From Comamonadaceae bacterium (GTDB lineage: Bacteria > Pseudomonadota > Gammaproteobacteria > Burkholderiales > Burkholderiaceae_C), in NCBI GenBank assembly GCA_947452325.1, contig CANGCZ010000002.1, positions 1 through 37,848 on the forward strand: DNA of 37,848 bases, read 5' to 3'. A model generated the notes under the pieces. That model ran no database searches. It was not told where the DNA came from and saw only the letters and a program-made list of their open reading frames with translations. Both the position numbers and the translations under genes were made by a program. Every line of letters begins with the position of its first letter. Within the stretch, counting starts at the first letter, position 1. Positions 1-7,729 of the stretch are shown piece by piece.

Positions 1-620
1 TACCACTCCCGGGTGGTCACGTCTGTGGGTTTGTAGGCATTGGCCTGATCGTTCCACAGCATCATGCCCATCTTGCCTTCGACACGCATGCAATGCTCAA
101 ACTGCCCGGCCGGGGTGTTGATCTTGACGTCCATGTCGGCCACTGTGAAAACCATGGGCATGTTTTTGAATTTGTCCAGGTACCTGAATTCAGCCGGTTT
201 TTCATTTCGACGGCGTAAAAAATAAGGCACGGTGGTGGTGGTCCAACTGCTGCCTACGGCCAGGGTTTGTGGCAAGACGGTGCGCGGCTCAGGATCCATC
301 TCAGCTTGTTCTTTGGTGGGCATCTTCATGGCCACGCGGCTGATCCCTTTGTCGTTGCTGCTCAACCAGTATTCATGGCCGTTGCTGCTGCGGCGGATCC
401 AGGCGGTGCTGCCATCGGCCAAAGCCGCGCTGCCCAGGTTGCGCATTTCCAAGGTGTAACGCAAGGTCTTGCCGTCAGGCTCGTCGTACACGGTTTCAAC
501 CTGGTAAGTCCAGCTTTTGCCGGCGGCCAGGGGAAACAAGGGGTTTTCCTTGACCGGTTGATCGCAAGCACTGAGAAAAAGCACGGCACTCAAGCCGATC
601 AGAAAAATTCGCGTCTTCAT
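1..620 (-). CDS. Putative lipoprotein, 3' end outside window
   Basis: Not recognised as a named family. The first residues form a short lipoprotein signal peptide (basic MKTR, hydrophobic stretch, lipobox LSAC with Cys19), so the mature protein should be lipid-anchored and face the periplasm. The segment after the lipobox (PLFPLAAGKSWTYQV) resembles the opening of small bacterial lipoproteins with beta-rich domains; that is an impression, not a match. The ATG overlaps the TGA of the upstream gene by 4 bases (ATGA), so it is translationally coupled and the last visible gene of the proton-channel operon. At least 206 codons are present and no stop occurs before the window edge. It is likely an accessory component of the complex encoded upstream; function unknown. 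Confidence 0.8.
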   Translation of the reverse strand, partial: MKTRIFLIGLSAVLFLSACDQPVKENPLFPLAAGKSWTYQVETVYDEPDGKTLRYTLEMRNLGSAALADGSTAWIRRSSNGHEYWLSSNDKGISRVAMKMPTKEQAEMDPEPRTVLPQTLAVGSSWTTTTVPYFLRRRNEKPAEFRYLDKFKNMPMVFTVADMDVKINTPAGQFEHCMRVEGKMGMMLWNDQANAYKPTDVTTREW

Positions 621-1117
621 TTTTCCGGTACCTGCGGGGTGGGCAAGTCCATGATCTTGACTTCCTGTTCATCACTGCCGGGGTTGAGCCAGCTCGTGCC
701 CTTGCCGTTGCCTTGTTGTTTGATTTCAGCTGTGCCCATTTGAGGCACGCCTTCGCGCCCTTTGCGCATGCCGTCCGAAATCTGCTCGTGCAAAGCGCGT
801 GTGTAGGGCAGCTTGTAGGCACGTGGCTGTAAAAAGCTTTTGCCTTCTTCTATTGGCGTGACCCAGACGTACAAGGCACCCGGGAATTTGCCGCGCGGCT
901 CGTCCACCAAGGCCGCCAGCATGACAAAGCGTTCCGGCAAGGCGTCGGTGCTGGGAATGCCCAGCAGCGAGTGCACAGCGCCGAAGCCGAAGAAATAAAA
1001 ACAGCTGACAGACAGAGCCAGCAAACCTTTGAGCCAGTTCGGCCAGTTGGAATACACCAGCGCCAACGCCAGCAACACGGCGATGAGTGCAAAAACAATG
1101 ATGAAGGTCAGCGTCAT
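617..1117 (-). CDS. Hypothetical membrane protein of the proton-channel operon
   Basis: A 166-residue protein with two N-terminal hydrophobic segments (about residues 4-22 and 28-50) followed by a soluble region of about 110 residues with mixed charge. No catalytic motif or named family was recognised. It starts 1 base after the TGA of the ExbD-like gene and overlaps the lipoprotein gene by 4 bases, so the three genes are almost certainly co-translated. The order channel protein, Asp-TM protein, membrane protein, lipoprotein suggests it helps anchor or transmit force from the inner-membrane motor. That role is inference from context only. Confidence 0.75.
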   Translation of the reverse strand: MTLTFIIVFALIAVLLALALVYSNWPNWLKGLLALSVSCFYFFGFGAVHSLLGIPSTDALPERFVMLAALVDEPRGKFPGALYVWVTPIEEGKSFLQPRAYKLPYTRALHEQISDGMRKGREGVPQMGTAEIKQQGNGKGTSWLNPGSDEQEVKIMDLPTPQVPEK

Positions 1118-1118
1118 A

Positions 1119-1748
1119 TCAGAAAGACTTGATTAAGTTTTTGGGGATGGTGTTGACATTGTCTACACCACCTTCGGGGGTGACCGTGAATCTGGCCATG
1201 GTGACTTCCTTGCCGCGAGCTTCCAGCGTGGACTGGCCGTAAAACACCACTTCGGCCTTGGGATTGACTTTGATCACTGACAAAGTGGCCAGCACGGGTT
1301 GGCCTGCTTTAGGGTCACTGGTGTCAATGTCTTTGGTTTCGTAATAGTGGGCATTGACCACGTATTCGCCGGGGACGATGCTGCGTATCGTTACCACTTC
1401 CTGACGCAAGGGGTTCACCACTTTGTGGCCATTGACCATGATGGTGTTGTTGGAGTTACCCCGGTCGTCGCGGTCCAGGTGCATCAAATCCGCTTCGCGG
1501 TTGCGAAACCACACGCTCTCACCCGAAGGCCCTTGCACCCACAAATCGATGTCGTTCGGGTCCATGTCCGGCCAGGACAAAGTGATGATGAATTCGGCCT
1601 TGGCAGGAATATCACCGCTTTTGGTGGCCTTGGGGTTCATGGCCAGCAAAGCAATGATGAAACAAAAGACAAAGGCAATCAACATGTTGAACAACATGTC
1701 GTAAAAAGGATCAACCTCAGGCTCGCGGGAAAAACGGTTTTTGCGCAT
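1119..1748 (-). CDS. ExbD/TolR/MotB-like protein with periplasmic DUF2135-like domain
   Basis: A 209-residue protein with one N-terminal transmembrane helix (about residues 15-38). Just before and inside the helix is PFYDMLFNML, which lines up with the ExbD/TolR motif P-F-I-D-V-M-L and places Asp17 at the site of the proton-carrying aspartate of MotB, ExbD and TolR. The remaining residues should be periplasmic. They carry an unusual segment (about 55-100: DIDLWVQGPSGE, then an Asp-rich LDRDDRGNS stretch) that resembles the DUF2135/YfaP type of extracytoplasmic beta domain with possible metal binding. There is no OmpA-like peptidoglycan-binding domain. The gene lies 15 bases after the MotA/ExbB-like gene. 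Stator-type function is well supported by the Asp and the partner; the driven process is unknown. Confidence 0.8.
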   Translation of the reverse strand: MRKNRFSREPEVDPFYDMLFNMLIAFVFCFIIALLAMNPKATKSGDIPAKAEFIITLSWPDMDPNDIDLWVQGPSGESVWFRNREADLMHLDRDDRGNSNNTIMVNGHKVVNPLRQEVVTIRSIVPGEYVVNAHYYETKDIDTSDPKAGQPVLATLSVIKVNPKAEVVFYGQSTLEARGKEVTMARFTVTPEGGVDNVNTIPKNLIKSF

Positions 1749-1763
1749 GGCGTGTCAGTCGCG

Positions 1764-2444
1764 TCAGCGGCCGATGATCATTCCGTGGCGTTGTGCTTGT
1801 CCTAGCAACTGGTCGGCAAAGCGGTCCATGCGAGTGAGTTGCAAGCCCAGCAAGATATTGCCGACCAGACCGACCATGGTGGTCAGCAAGGCCACACCCA
1901 GGCCGGAGGTCAGGTTGCGTAACAACTCTTGCGCCTGGCTGGGGTCAAAGTTTTGTATCTGACCGATTTGCATGGCCAGCACTGAAAAACCGATGACTTT
2001 GCCAAGCAATCCCAATTTGAGTTGCACGCCATTGACCCACCATGCGGTGGAATGCGGGCCATGGGTTTTTTCCATCAGCAAGTCCAATGGTGCACCGCTG
2101 TCTTGCGGGTTGGCGGCCAATGCCGCCCAATATTCACCGGCCCAGCACTCGGCTTTGAGCAAACCTTGCAGTCCGTGAGAAGCGGCCTTGTCCAGCAGAT
2201 CGCGCTGACGAGTGAGTTCACGCGAGCGCACGCCGCACCACAAGGTAGCCACTGCAAACACCACAATGATCACCAAGGTGATACCGGTCGGGTCCGAGCT
2301 GATCAGCAAGTGCCAGACGCCTTTGATGCCCAACAACCAAGTGGAAAAAACAAACAAACCCAGCAACACCAGCCATTCAAACCACAAAGGTTCTACGTCC
2401 CACTTAGGGTTGGCTGTCTTAAGCCGCTTCAAAAAAGACTTCAA
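1764..2444 (-). CDS. MotA/TolQ/ExbB-type proton channel family protein
   Basis: A 226-residue inner-membrane protein with four predicted helices: about 24-45, 53-72, 143-162 and 180-204, with a cytoplasmic loop of about 70 residues between helices 2 and 3. The last two helices carry the family signature GLLGKVIGFSVL and then LTSGLGVALLTTMVGLVGN, matching the ExbB/TolQ/MotA pore helices (PF01618 family, by eye). Such proteins form pentamers around a dimer of the Asp-containing partner, here encoded immediately downstream, and convert proton flow to force. The start is TTG with an AGGTGG Shine-Dalgarno about 8 bases upstream. It is the first gene of the four-gene minus-strand operon. There are no flagellar, tonB or tol-pal genes nearby, so it is a stand-alone system. 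Confidence 0.83.
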   Translation of the reverse strand: MKSFLKRLKTANPKWDVEPLWFEWLVLLGLFVFSTWLLGIKGVWHLLISSDPTGITLVIIVVFAVATLWCGVRSRELTRQRDLLDKAASHGLQGLLKAECWAGEYWAALAANPQDSGAPLDLLMEKTHGPHSTAWWVNGVQLKLGLLGKVIGFSVLAMQIGQIQNFDPSQAQELLRNLTSGLGVALLTTMVGLVGNILLGLQLTRMDRFADQLLGQAQRHGMIIGR

Positions 2445-2500
2445 AACTAACCACCTGTCAAAAAAAATGCCGGTTCTCTGCGGTTTAATCTTTCAATAAC

Positions 2501-2545
2501 AGCCGCAGCGGCTAAAGAGTGGGCAGGATAATAACTTAGCCCACT
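2501..2545. promoter_or_regulatory. Two adjacent inverted repeats in divergent intergenic region
   Basis: The 191-base gap between the proton-channel operon (minus) and cytochrome b561 (plus) contains two inverted repeats. AGCCGC-A-GCGGCT lies at 2501-2513, and AGTGGGC/GCCCACT at 2518-2524 and 2539-2545 with a 14-base A/T-rich spacer. They could be operators for divergent promoters or RNA hairpins in the minus-strand leader. No convincing -35/-10 pair was identified. Low confidence as to function; the repeats themselves are directly visible. Confidence 0.3.
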
Positions 2546-2635
2546 GAAGTACCGGCTTGCGGGGAAATCGCGGTGTTGAGCCACCCGCTTGAGACGTGGC
2601 ACACTTGACCCATCATTTTTTGAACGGACGCTGAC

Positions 2636-3232
2636 ATGGCTAACGACAACTTGATTTCTGATGCAGACAACAGCACGCACGAAACTGACCCACAGCGCTA
2701 TAACCGGATCCTGGTGCTGCTGCACTGGTTGCTGGCATTGGCTTTGATCGGTCAACTGGTGCTGGGTTTGTGGATGGTTGACCTGCCCAAAGAGCCACCG
2801 GGCTACCGTGGCGGCTGGTTCAATGTGCACAAATCCATTGGCCTGGTGATTGCCGTGTTTATTGTTTTGCGATTGGGCTGGCGCATCAGCCACCCTGTAC
2901 CGGCGGCTGTGGCCGCGTCCGGCACATGGCAAAACACGGTTTCAAAGCTGAATCACGCTTTGATGTACGTCTGTATGTTGGCCATGCCGCTGACCGGTTT
3001 CATTGGTTCCAATTTTTCCCAATACCCCATCAAATTTTTTGGCACTCCTTTGCCTCGTTTGTTCGAACCGCAGCCGGACATGAAAGCCTTGTTTGCCGAG
3101 GTGCATGAATTGTTTGCGACGGTTTTCATGGCATTGATTGCCCTGCACCTGGCGGCGGTGGTCTGGCATGTGCTGGTCAAGCGCGACGGTTTGTTGCATC
3201 GCATGAGCTGGGGCAGAGCTGCTGACAATTGA
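2636..3232 (+). CDS. Cytochrome b561 family protein
   Basis: A 198-residue four-helix membrane cytochrome b. The conserved opening RYNRILVLLHWLLALALIGQLVLG is characteristic of the prokaryotic b561 family. Candidate heme ligands are His30 in helix 1, His65 in helix 2 (FNVHKSIGL), and His157 and His171 near helix 4 (EVHELF, LHLAAVVWH). Family members move electrons between the quinone pool and acceptors such as superoxide or periplasmic proteins. An N-terminal 20-residue polar extension precedes helix 1. The stop codon overlaps the TTG start of the glycosyltransferase gene (TTGA), which suggests coupled translation although no functional link is obvious. Confidence 0.9.
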   Translation: MANDNLISDADNSTHETDPQRYNRILVLLHWLLALALIGQLVLGLWMVDLPKEPPGYRGGWFNVHKSIGLVIAVFIVLRLGWRISHPVPAAVAASGTWQNTVSKLNHALMYVCMLAMPLTGFIGSNFSQYPIKFFGTPLPRLFEPQPDMKALFAEVHELFATVFMALIALHLAAVVWHVLVKRDGLLHRMSWGRAADN

Positions 3233-4467
3233 AGATTCTTTTTCTTCATCAAAATTTCCCCGGTCAGTTCAAACACCTGGCGCCGGCCTTGGCCGCAGCC
3301 GGCCATGAAGTACATGCGCTGCTGCTGGCTAACAAACCCGGCATGTGGTGGCAAGGCGTTCGGGTCCATACTTATTTCCCCAAACGCAGCAGCACCCCCG
3401 GCATACACCCTTGGATCATCGACATGGAAGCCAAGGTCATACGCGGTGAGTCGGTCTTGCACTGGGCCTTGTCGTTCAAGCAACAAGGTTTTTATCCGGA
3501 TGCCGTGATTGGGCATCCATCCTGGGGCGAAAGTCTGTTCATCAAACAGGTCTGGCCTGACACCCGGTTGGGTTTGTTTTATGAAATGTTCTATCAGTCT
3601 CAGGGACAAGACGTGAATTTCGATCCGGAATTTTCTCTGCCTGAGATCAGCGCTGAAAGTCGCTTGATGGTGAAAAATGCCATCGCTGTTTTGCAGCACC
3701 GCTCGGTAGACGCAGCTGTGTCGCCCACACAGTGGCAGGCGCAGACTTATGACCCGCATATGCGCGACAAAATCACTGTGGTGCACGACGGTATTGACAC
3801 TGCCGCCATCCGGCCTGACCCGGCGGCCAGGTTGAGCTTAGAGGATGGTCGCAGTTGGTCGCGTGACGACGAAGTGCTGACTTTTGTCAGTCGCAACCTA
3901 GAGCCCTACCGTGGCTATCACATCTTCATGCGGGCGCTTCCCGAAGTGTTGCGTCTGCGCCCGCAGGTGCAGGTGTTGATCGTAGGCGGCGACAGCGTGA
4001 GTTATGGTGCCAAGGCGCCTGAAGGCAAAACCTGGAAGCAAATCTATATCGACGAAGTGCGCGCTCAAATCCCTGACAGCGATTGGCAGCGGGTGCATTT
4101 TCTGGGACGGCTGAGTTACCCGCAATTCCTCACCATGTTGCAAATCAGCCGGGTCCATGTGTACCTGACCTACCCGTTTGTATTGAGTTGGAGTTTGATT
4201 GAGGCCATGAGCAGCGCTTGCGCCATTTTGGCCAGCGACACCGGGCCGGTGCACGAAGCGATTGAAGACGGTGTCACCGGTCGCTTGTTGCCGTTTTTTG
4301 ATGTGGCTGGTTGGGCGCAAGGCATAGACCGTTTGATGAACGATTCCGCTGAGCGCCAGCGTCTGGGTGAGGCGGCACGGGCACGCGCCATCGAACGCTA
4401 TGACTTGCAAACCGTGTGTTTGCCACGCCAACTGGTCTGGGTACAGGCTTTGGCTAAATCACTTTGA
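3229..4467 (+). CDS. Glycosyltransferase family 4 (GT-B) protein
   Basis: A 412-residue GT-B glycosyltransferase. The N-terminal half begins KILFLHQNFPGQFKHLAPALAAAGHEV, typical of GT4 acceptor domains. The C-terminal half has the nucleotide-sugar domain: FVSRNLEPYRG, VLIVGGDS, VHFLGRLSY, and the E-x7-E region in SWSLIEAMSSACAILASDTGPVHEAIEDGVTG. It should transfer a sugar from an activated donor to a lipid, protein or polysaccharide acceptor in the cytoplasm; donor and acceptor cannot be told. The start is TTG, chosen because the homologous MKILFLHQNF opening begins exactly there and it overlaps the preceding stop. The 3' end overlaps the convergent CDO-rhodanese gene by 14 bases. Confidence 0.87.
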   Translation: MKILFLHQNFPGQFKHLAPALAAAGHEVHALLLANKPGMWWQGVRVHTYFPKRSSTPGIHPWIIDMEAKVIRGESVLHWALSFKQQGFYPDAVIGHPSWGESLFIKQVWPDTRLGLFYEMFYQSQGQDVNFDPEFSLPEISAESRLMVKNAIAVLQHRSVDAAVSPTQWQAQTYDPHMRDKITVVHDGIDTAAIRPDPAARLSLEDGRSWSRDDEVLTFVSRNLEPYRGYHIFMRALPEVLRLRPQVQVLIVGGDSVSYGAKAPEGKTWKQIYIDEVRAQIPDSDWQRVHFLGRLSYPQFLTMLQISRVHVYLTYPFVLSWSLIEAMSSACAILASDTGPVHEAIEDGVTGRLLPFFDVAGWAQGIDRLMNDSAERQRLGEAARARAIERYDLQTVCLPRQLVWVQALAKSL

Positions 4468-6790
4468 AATGGTGGCTGCCGTCTCTGCGCAGTTGTTCCA
4501 CCAACCCGTATTCCCAGTCCAGGTAGGCTTGCATGGCCTGTGCCTGGTTGTCAGTGCCTTCATAGGGCCGACGGTAACGGTCAATGCGCGGACTCGCCAG
4601 GTAGGACTCGCCTTGCTGGGTGCTGAAACCTTGCGCCATCCAAGCGGCGTTGCCACCGGGCAGCCACAGCACTTGCACACCTGCGCGCACCAGCGGTTGT
4701 AATTCGGCCACTGCGTAACGCGATGCTCGTCCGTCGGCGCAGGTCAGCACATAGCGGTTGGCTTTGTGCACTCGGCTGAAATCCTGGGCCAGTTGTGAGC
4801 GCAGCAGCCACCAAGCGCCTGGTATGTGCCGCTTGACATAGGTGGCGCTGTCTCCGACATCAATGACCATGCTCAGGTTGCTGCGGTTGGCCAGCCATTC
4901 CTTGAGTGTTGCCGGATCAACTTCGGCCACAGGTGCGAGTGTGTCGGGCAGCCAATCTGCGACATCGGTGGTGTCTTGCAAATCCTCCGCTTTGAGGTCT
5001 TTCAGAACATAAGCGTCCCAGCCCATTTGCGCCAGCCACGAGGCGGTAACGCAGGCACGTACGCCGTCGTCGTCGTAAAGCACGATGCGCGCACCGCGCA
5101 CACCGACGTGATGATCGGTTTCCTGCAACAACTGACCACCGGGTGCGCTGCGCGCGCCGCTCAGATGACCGCGCGCGTATTCCTCGGGCGTGCGCACATC
5201 AAACACATAGGTGTTGCGTGTGTGGTCGGCCAGCAAGTGACCCAAGTCCTGTGTATCTATGCGTTGCACGCCGGCGCGAAACAGCAATGCCAGCGCCGAG
5301 GCTGCGGACTTTTTGCGATCGGCATCGCTGACCTCGCCAAAGCGCCTGTCGGCTTTGTGTTCGAGTGCCAAACCGGCCAGCGTCCAGCCTATGGTGCCGT
5401 TACGCAAGGCGCACACCGGATTCGGAATGCCTGCATTGATCAGGGACTGGGTGCCGATGATGCTGCGCGTACGACCGGCACAGTTCACCACAATGCGTGT
5501 TGTCGCACTGGGCGCGAGACTGCGCGCACGCAGCACCAGCTCAGCGCCGGGCACGCTGATGGCGCCCGGGATGCTCATGGTCTGGTATTCGTCAAAACGC
5601 CTGGCGTCCAGCACCACCAGGTCGGCGCCGTTGTCTATCAAGGCCTTGATTTCGCTGGCAGACATCGAAGGGGTCTTGCGTTTGGATTCGACCAGTTCAC
5701 CAAAGGCTTTGCCGGGCACATTCACGTCGCGAAACAACTCACCGCCGGCCGCTGCCCAGCCGCTCAAACCATTTTGAAAAATACTTAACTGCGTGTAGCC
5801 CATGCGAGCCAGCACGTGTGCCGCACGCAATGTCAGGCCTTCGCCGTTGTCCATCAACACCACCGGTGTGTCCAGTCGCGGGATGCGCCGTCTTGCATCG
5901 CATTCGATGCGCCCATAAGGCAGATTGACAGCAAACAGCGGATGGCTTTGTGCGTAAAGGTCTTCTTCACGCACATCTACCAAGGCGATTTCCTGTTTGT
6001 CCAGCAGCGCCCGGCGCACGTCTTCATAGGCGATGACGGCATGGCCGTGTGTGAGTCTGTCCGCAGTGGCACTGGGCGTGGCGGGCTGATCGGTCGGGTG
6101 ATGTGCTGTGCTCACAGGGGTCACCGGGGCAGCAGCCAGATAATCCTCAGCCGTTGGCGCTGACGCTGGCATCGGCGTGCTTGCAAGGCTTCGCGTCACC
6201 GGTGCCGGGGCGCCAGTTGCTGTGACGTTGGCGTAACCGGAGACGAACAGATGGCGCGTGCCGTCTTCGCGGTAACTGTGGCGTTCTATCAGGCCTATGG
6301 GACCGCCATAGACGTGAATACTGACGGACACCTGGTCCGGCAAGGCGTTCCATACTTTGTGTACATCGCCTATGTTCGGTGAGACAGCTTCGATGTCGCC
6401 GGGCAGCATATCGATTTGAAAACCGGCCGGCACCCAGCGGCCATCGCTCATGCGGCTGTAAGGCTGACAGGATTCGCTGCCACGCAGCATGCCGATCAAG
6501 CCCCAGACGGTATGGTCATGGATAGGCGTTGACTGGCCGGGTGCGCGGACAAAACTGACCACTGAAAAACGTTCTTGGGGGTCGGCATAAATCAGGTAGT
6601 TCTGGTAATGCGCGGGGTGGGCTAGCGCCAGCTCGGGGTGCAACCAATCGTCTTGTTGCAACAGGTTTTGCAGCAATCGGCGACCTTGCTGCAGCAGTTG
6701 CGCTTCGGGGGGGGCGGTATCGACCAATCTGGTCATGTCGGCCAGAAACTGGTGCAGTCTGTGACTGGTGGCGTTGTTTGCTTCGTACAT
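4454..6790 (-). CDS. Cysteine dioxygenase-like cupin fused to four rhodanese domains
   Basis: A 778-residue multidomain protein. Residues 1-190 are a cysteine/thiol dioxygenase cupin with iron ligands His91 and His93 (PIHDHTVWG) and His144 (GDVHKVWN). A Pro/Ala/Thr-rich linker (about 191-245) follows. Then come four rhodanese repeats at roughly 250-350, 375-475, 505-600 and 622-720. Their catalytic loops read DNGEGL (no Cys), CAGRTR (Cys437), DDDGVR (no Cys) and CADGRA (Cys684). The pattern is two inactive-active pairs, like two classical tandem sulfurtransferases in a row. Dioxygenation of a thiol to a sulfinate combined with sulfane-sulfur transfer is the expected chemistry; the substrate is inferred. 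Start: the ATG at 6790 fits the cupin homology, since an in-frame extension upstream looks non-coding. Confidence 0.85.
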   Translation of the reverse strand: MYEANNATSHRLHQFLADMTRLVDTAPPEAQLLQQGRRLLQNLLQQDDWLHPELALAHPAHYQNYLIYADPQERFSVVSFVRAPGQSTPIHDHTVWGLIGMLRGSESCQPYSRMSDGRWVPAGFQIDMLPGDIEAVSPNIGDVHKVWNALPDQVSVSIHVYGGPIGLIERHSYREDGTRHLFVSGYANVTATGAPAPVTRSLASTPMPASAPTAEDYLAAAPVTPVSTAHHPTDQPATPSATADRLTHGHAVIAYEDVRRALLDKQEIALVDVREEDLYAQSHPLFAVNLPYGRIECDARRRIPRLDTPVVLMDNGEGLTLRAAHVLARMGYTQLSIFQNGLSGWAAAGGELFRDVNVPGKAFGELVESKRKTPSMSASEIKALIDNGADLVVLDARRFDEYQTMSIPGAISVPGAELVLRARSLAPSATTRIVVNCAGRTRSIIGTQSLINAGIPNPVCALRNGTIGWTLAGLALEHKADRRFGEVSDADRKKSAASALALLFRAGVQRIDTQDLGHLLADHTRNTYVFDVRTPEEYARGHLSGARSAPGGQLLQETDHHVGVRGARIVLYDDDGVRACVTASWLAQMGWDAYVLKDLKAEDLQDTTDVADWLPDTLAPVAEVDPATLKEWLANRSNLSMVIDVGDSATYVKRHIPGAWWLLRSQLAQDFSRVHKANRYVLTCADGRASRYAVAELQPLVRAGVQVLWLPGGNAAWMAQGFSTQQGESYLASPRIDRYRRPYEGTDNQAQAMQAYLDWEYGLVEQLRRDGSHHFKVI

Positions 6791-6877
6791 CAGAGAGCAT
6801 TTTTTAATAAGAGCAGATTGTTCCACAGTCCCTCCCTGTCGCGGCGCGCCTTGGCAAGCCGCTATGCTTGTCACACC

Positions 6878-7726
6878 ATGAACAGCCAAAATTCATCCTC
6901 TTTCAAGCTGGCCGGGGTCATGGGCTGGCCGATTTCGCACTCGCGATCCCCGGTCATCCACAGCCATTGGTTAGCAGAGCTCGGCCTGCGCGGCGCCTAT
7001 GTGCCGCTGGCCGTCAATCCTGCACGCCTGAGTGACGCCCTTCACGGTTTGTCCGTCCTGGGATTTGCCGGTTGTAACCTGACACTGCCGCACAAAACAG
7101 ATGCGCTTGCCTGCATCCACCAACTCGACGATGTGGCCCGGCAAATCGGCGCAGTCAACACCGTGGTGGTGAATGCCGACGGCAGTTTGCGCGGCACCAA
7201 CACCGATGCCTTCGGCTACATCCACAGTTTGCGCGAAGCTCAGCCCGGCTGGCGGGCTGACCAGGGCGCCGCTGTGGTGCTGGGGGCTGGCGGCGCGGCC
7301 CGCGCTGTGGTCTGGGCTTTGGCCGATGCCGGGGTAAAGGACATACGTTTGCTCAATCGCAGCCTGGACAAAGCGCAAGCCATGGCAGCTGATTTCGGTG
7401 CGCCGGTGCAGGCGCTGGACTGGTCACAACGCCATGCCGCGCTGGCAGATGCCGGTCTGCTGGTCAACACCACCACCCAAGGCATGCAAGGCCAGCCTGC
7501 CCTGGACATCGATTTGTCTGCACTGCCAATGCACGCGCTGGTGTCGGACATTGTGTACACGCCCTTGCAAACCGATTTGCTGCTGCGCGCCCAGGCACGC
7601 GGAAATGCCGTGGTCAACGGTCTGGGTATGTTGCTGCATCAAGCGCGTCCGGGATTTCAAGCCTGGTTTGGCGTCATGCCCGAAGTGACTCCAGCATTAT
7701 GGAAAAAGGTATTGGCGACTTTTTAA
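6878..7726 (+). CDS. aroE: Shikimate dehydrogenase (NADP+)
   Basis: A 282-residue enzyme that reduces 3-dehydroshikimate to shikimate in aromatic amino acid synthesis, in the cytoplasm. Visible motifs are the shikimate-binding GWPISHSRSP (Ser20, Ser22), NLTLPHK with catalytic Lys73, NTV (Asn94), TNTDAFGY with Asp110, and the NADP loop GAGGAAR (136-142). The C-terminal GLGMLLHQARPGFQAWFG is also typical. The ATG at 6878 gives the family's usual length; an open frame extending 80 codons further upstream is antisense to the dioxygenase gene and was discarded. It is divergent from the CDO-rhodanese gene with 87 bases between. Its stop lies 3 bases before that of soxA, which converges on it. Confidence 0.96.
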   Translation: MNSQNSSSFKLAGVMGWPISHSRSPVIHSHWLAELGLRGAYVPLAVNPARLSDALHGLSVLGFAGCNLTLPHKTDALACIHQLDDVARQIGAVNTVVVNADGSLRGTNTDAFGYIHSLREAQPGWRADQGAAVVLGAGGAARAVVWALADAGVKDIRLLNRSLDKAQAMAADFGAPVQALDWSQRHAALADAGLLVNTTTQGMQGQPALDIDLSALPMHALVSDIVYTPLQTDLLLRAQARGNAVVNGLGMLLHQARPGFQAWFGVMPEVTPALWKKVLATF

Positions 7727-7729
7727 GCG

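Noticed and set aside
1..2444. Zorya-type anti-phage system (ZorAB) as an explanation for the MotA/MotB-like pair
   Set aside because: ZorA has a long cytoplasmic tail and ZorB a peptidoglycan-binding domain, and zorC/D/E genes accompany them; the proteins here are short, the periplasmic domain differs and no such partners are visible. Genes beyond the left edge were not seen.
4826..5788. Open frame of about 320 codons on the plus strand within the CDO-rhodanese gene
   Set aside because: Shadow frame: the opposite strand encodes clear rhodanese motifs throughout this interval.
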